Source: CALGFI01 sp036374435 (lineage in GTDB: Bacteria > Actinomycetota > UBA4738 > HRBIN12). Taken from it: a stretch of DNA of 12,807 nucleotides. Of this stretch, positions 11,533 to 12,807 are shown piece by piece. The notes beneath the pieces were generated by a model. The model worked only from the letters and a program-made list of their open reading frames with translations, was not told where the DNA came from and ran no database searches. Position 1 is the stretch's first letter. The number at the start of each line of letters is the position of its first letter. Position numbers and translations under genes: made by a program. Where the stretch lies: positions 1 to 12,807 of the forward strand of contig DASUTU010000072.1 of the NCBI GenBank assembly GCA_036374435.1, in the 5' to 3' direction.

Positions 11533-12807
11533 ATGAGCGTGGCCGGCGCCGAACCCGCGCCGCGCCGCGCCCGTGGGGTCTGGCTCCGACGGGGGGTCCT
11601 GCTCGGCCCGGGCGTCGGCTACTGGGTCGCGTTCTTCGTGGTCCCGATCGGGCTGCTGCTGCTGTACAGCGTCTACGAGCGGGGCCCGTTCGGCGGCGTG
11701 GTCCGCACGTTCACGTTCGAGAACTACGAACGGCTGATCGATCCGCTGTACACGCGCGTGCTGCTGAACTCGTTGCGCATCGCGCTGCTGTCGACGGCCC
11801 TGGCGCTGCTGCTCGGCTACCCGGCCGCCTACGCCATCGCGACGGCGCCGCGGCGGTGGCGCGTGCCGCTGCTGTTCCTGGTGGTGCTGCCATTCTGGAC
11901 GAGCTTCCTGATCCGCACGTATGCGTGGATCGTGCTGCTCAATCCGGCCGGGTTGATCAACCGGCTGCTCGGGGCGGCCGGAGCGGGGCCGTTTTCGTTG
12001 CTCTACAACGAGTTCGCGATCGTGATCGGCCTGGCGTACGCGTACCTGCCCCTGATGATCCTGCCGATCTACTCCTCGATCGAACGCCTGGGGGGTGAGC
12101 CGCGCGAGGCGGCCTCGGACCTGTACGCGTCGCCGTGGACCACGTTCCGGACGGTGTTGCTGCCGCTGACGATGCCGGGGGTCGCGGCGGGCTCCATCTT
12201 CGTGTTCGTCCCGAGCATGGGGAACTTCATCGTGCCCGAGCTGCTCGGCGGCGGGCGCGAGATCATGGTCGGCAACCTGATCCAGCAGCAGTTCCTCTCG
12301 GCGCGCGACTGGCCGTTCGGCGCCGCGATCGCGGTCGGCCTGATCGCCATCATGCTGGTGTTGCTGGCGGGCCAGGCGCTCGTGCTCCGGCGAGAACAGG
12401 GGACCGCCGAACGGTCGCCCGCGCGCGAGGTGCACACGAGGCGCCGGTATCTCCGAGCGCACCTCGGCGTCGTCTACGGCTTCCTGTACCTGCCGATCGC
12501 CGTTCTGGTGGTCCTGTCGTTCAACGACGCCGGCCTGCCGACGGCCTGGGGCGGGCTCTCGCTTCGCTGGTACCGCTCGGTGATCTCGAACGCGCCCATC
12601 CTGGCCTCGGTCCGCACCACGCTAATCGTGGCCGTTGCCGTCACCGCCATCGCCACGGTGCTCGGCACGTTGCTCGCCGTCGGGCTGCACCGAACGGTGC
12701 GCAGCCGCACCCTCGATTCGGTGTTGTTCCTGCCCGCCGTGATCCCGGACATCGTGCTCGCCATCGCGCTGTTGTCCTTCTTCAACTTCGCGAGCGTCGG
12801 GCTCGGC
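11533..12807 (+). CDS. Fused PotB-PotC-like ABC permease, 3' end outside window
   Basis: From ATG 11533 one frame stays open for all 425 codons to the window edge. It encodes two permease halves in series. The PotB-like half (about 20-295) has a first membrane helix (GVLLGPGVGYWVAFFVVPIGLLLL), LPFWTSFLIRTYAW, and an EAA loop at about 189-216 (GEPREAASDLYASPWTTFRTVLLPLTMPG, with Y where G is usual). It ends with PSMGNFIVPELLGGG and RDWPFGAAIAVGL. A basic linker (about 285-308, REQGTAERSPAREVHTRRR) leads into the PotC-like half: FLYLPIAVLVVLSFND, GGLSLRWYRSVI, then TAIATVLGTLLAVGL and FLPAVIPDIVLAIALLSFF. The second EAA loop lies beyond the window. In most bacteria potB and potC are separate genes. 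Start spacing of four bases after the binding-protein stop indicates translational coupling. The partner ATPase is not seen. Confidence 0.9.
   Translation, partial: MSVAGAEPAPRRARGVWLRRGVLLGPGVGYWVAFFVVPIGLLLLYSVYERGPFGGVVRTFTFENYERLIDPLYTRVLLNSLRIALLSTALALLLGYPAAYAIATAPRRWRVPLLFLVVLPFWTSFLIRTYAWIVLLNPAGLINRLLGAAGAGPFSLLYNEFAIVIGLAYAYLPLMILPIYSSIERLGGEPREAASDLYASPWTTFRTVLLPLTMPGVAAGSIFVFVPSMGNFIVPELLGGGREIMVGNLIQQQFLSARDWPFGAAIAVGLIAIMLVLLAGQALVLRREQGTAERSPAREVHTRRRYLRAHLGVVYGFLYLPIAVLVVLSFNDAGLPTAWGGLSLRWYRSVISNAPILASVRTTLIVAVAVTAIATVLGTLLAVGLHRTVRSRTLDSVLFLPAVIPDIVLAIALLSFFNFASVGLG

Noticed and set aside
11506..12462. 318-codon minus-strand frame opposite the permease gene
   Set aside because: It is rich in Arg/Gln/His/Asp with no domain and is the shadow of the membrane-protein codon pattern on the plus strand.

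Overview
The window is a high-GC stretch with dense, mostly G/C-ending codons. Several starts look leaderless (a TANNNT -10 only 6-8 bases before the start codon). Gene content includes a LigB-type ATP-dependent DNA ligase, an ECF41 (SigJ-like) sigma factor, an OsmC protein, a LacI regulator and a PotD-like lipoprotein. Together these suggest a chromosomal segment of an Actinomycetota bacterium, probably a poorly cultured lineage. That taxonomic placement is inference from gene style, not from a marker gene. No mobile element, CRISPR array, tRNA or rRNA was seen.

Layout. 1-1912: small accessory enzymes. These are a VOC (glyoxalase-fold) gene running off the left edge on the minus strand, a carboxymuconolactone decarboxylase-family protein, a likely tandem Nfu_N-like protein, the frameshifted C-terminal remnant of an alpha/beta hydrolase, and a second VOC protein followed by a nested hairpin. 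1913-3524: an ECF41 sigma factor on the minus strand. Its own TGTCACA/CGTC promoter lies inside a perfect 13-bp inverted repeat shared with a divergent small membrane-protein gene, whose leader carries five tandem copies of a 13-bp repeat. 3580-7603: ATP-dependent DNA ligase, BON-domain protein, OsmC peroxiredoxin, a 75-residue helical protein and a coiled-coil M23 endopeptidase; several of these suggest envelope or stress maintenance. 7604-7947: a divergent intergenic region with a perfect 17-bp-arm hairpin. 7948-12807: a LacI-family regulator, a GT1-type glycosyltransferase, a PotD-like polyamine-binding lipoprotein, and a permease gene in which PotB-like and PotC-like halves are fused in one reading frame. 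The permease runs off the right edge.

How the genes may work together. The right-hand block reads as a polyamine (or similar cation) importer. Its promoter carries a LacI-type palindrome overlapping the -35, so the nearby LacI protein is the obvious candidate regulator. The ATPase subunit is not in the window. In the middle, the sigma factor probably drives its own gene and the divergent membrane protein. The most notable features are the PotB-PotC fusion, the ECF41 divergent promoter with its repeat-filled leader, the tandem Nfu_N-like protein, and the unexplained long hairpin.
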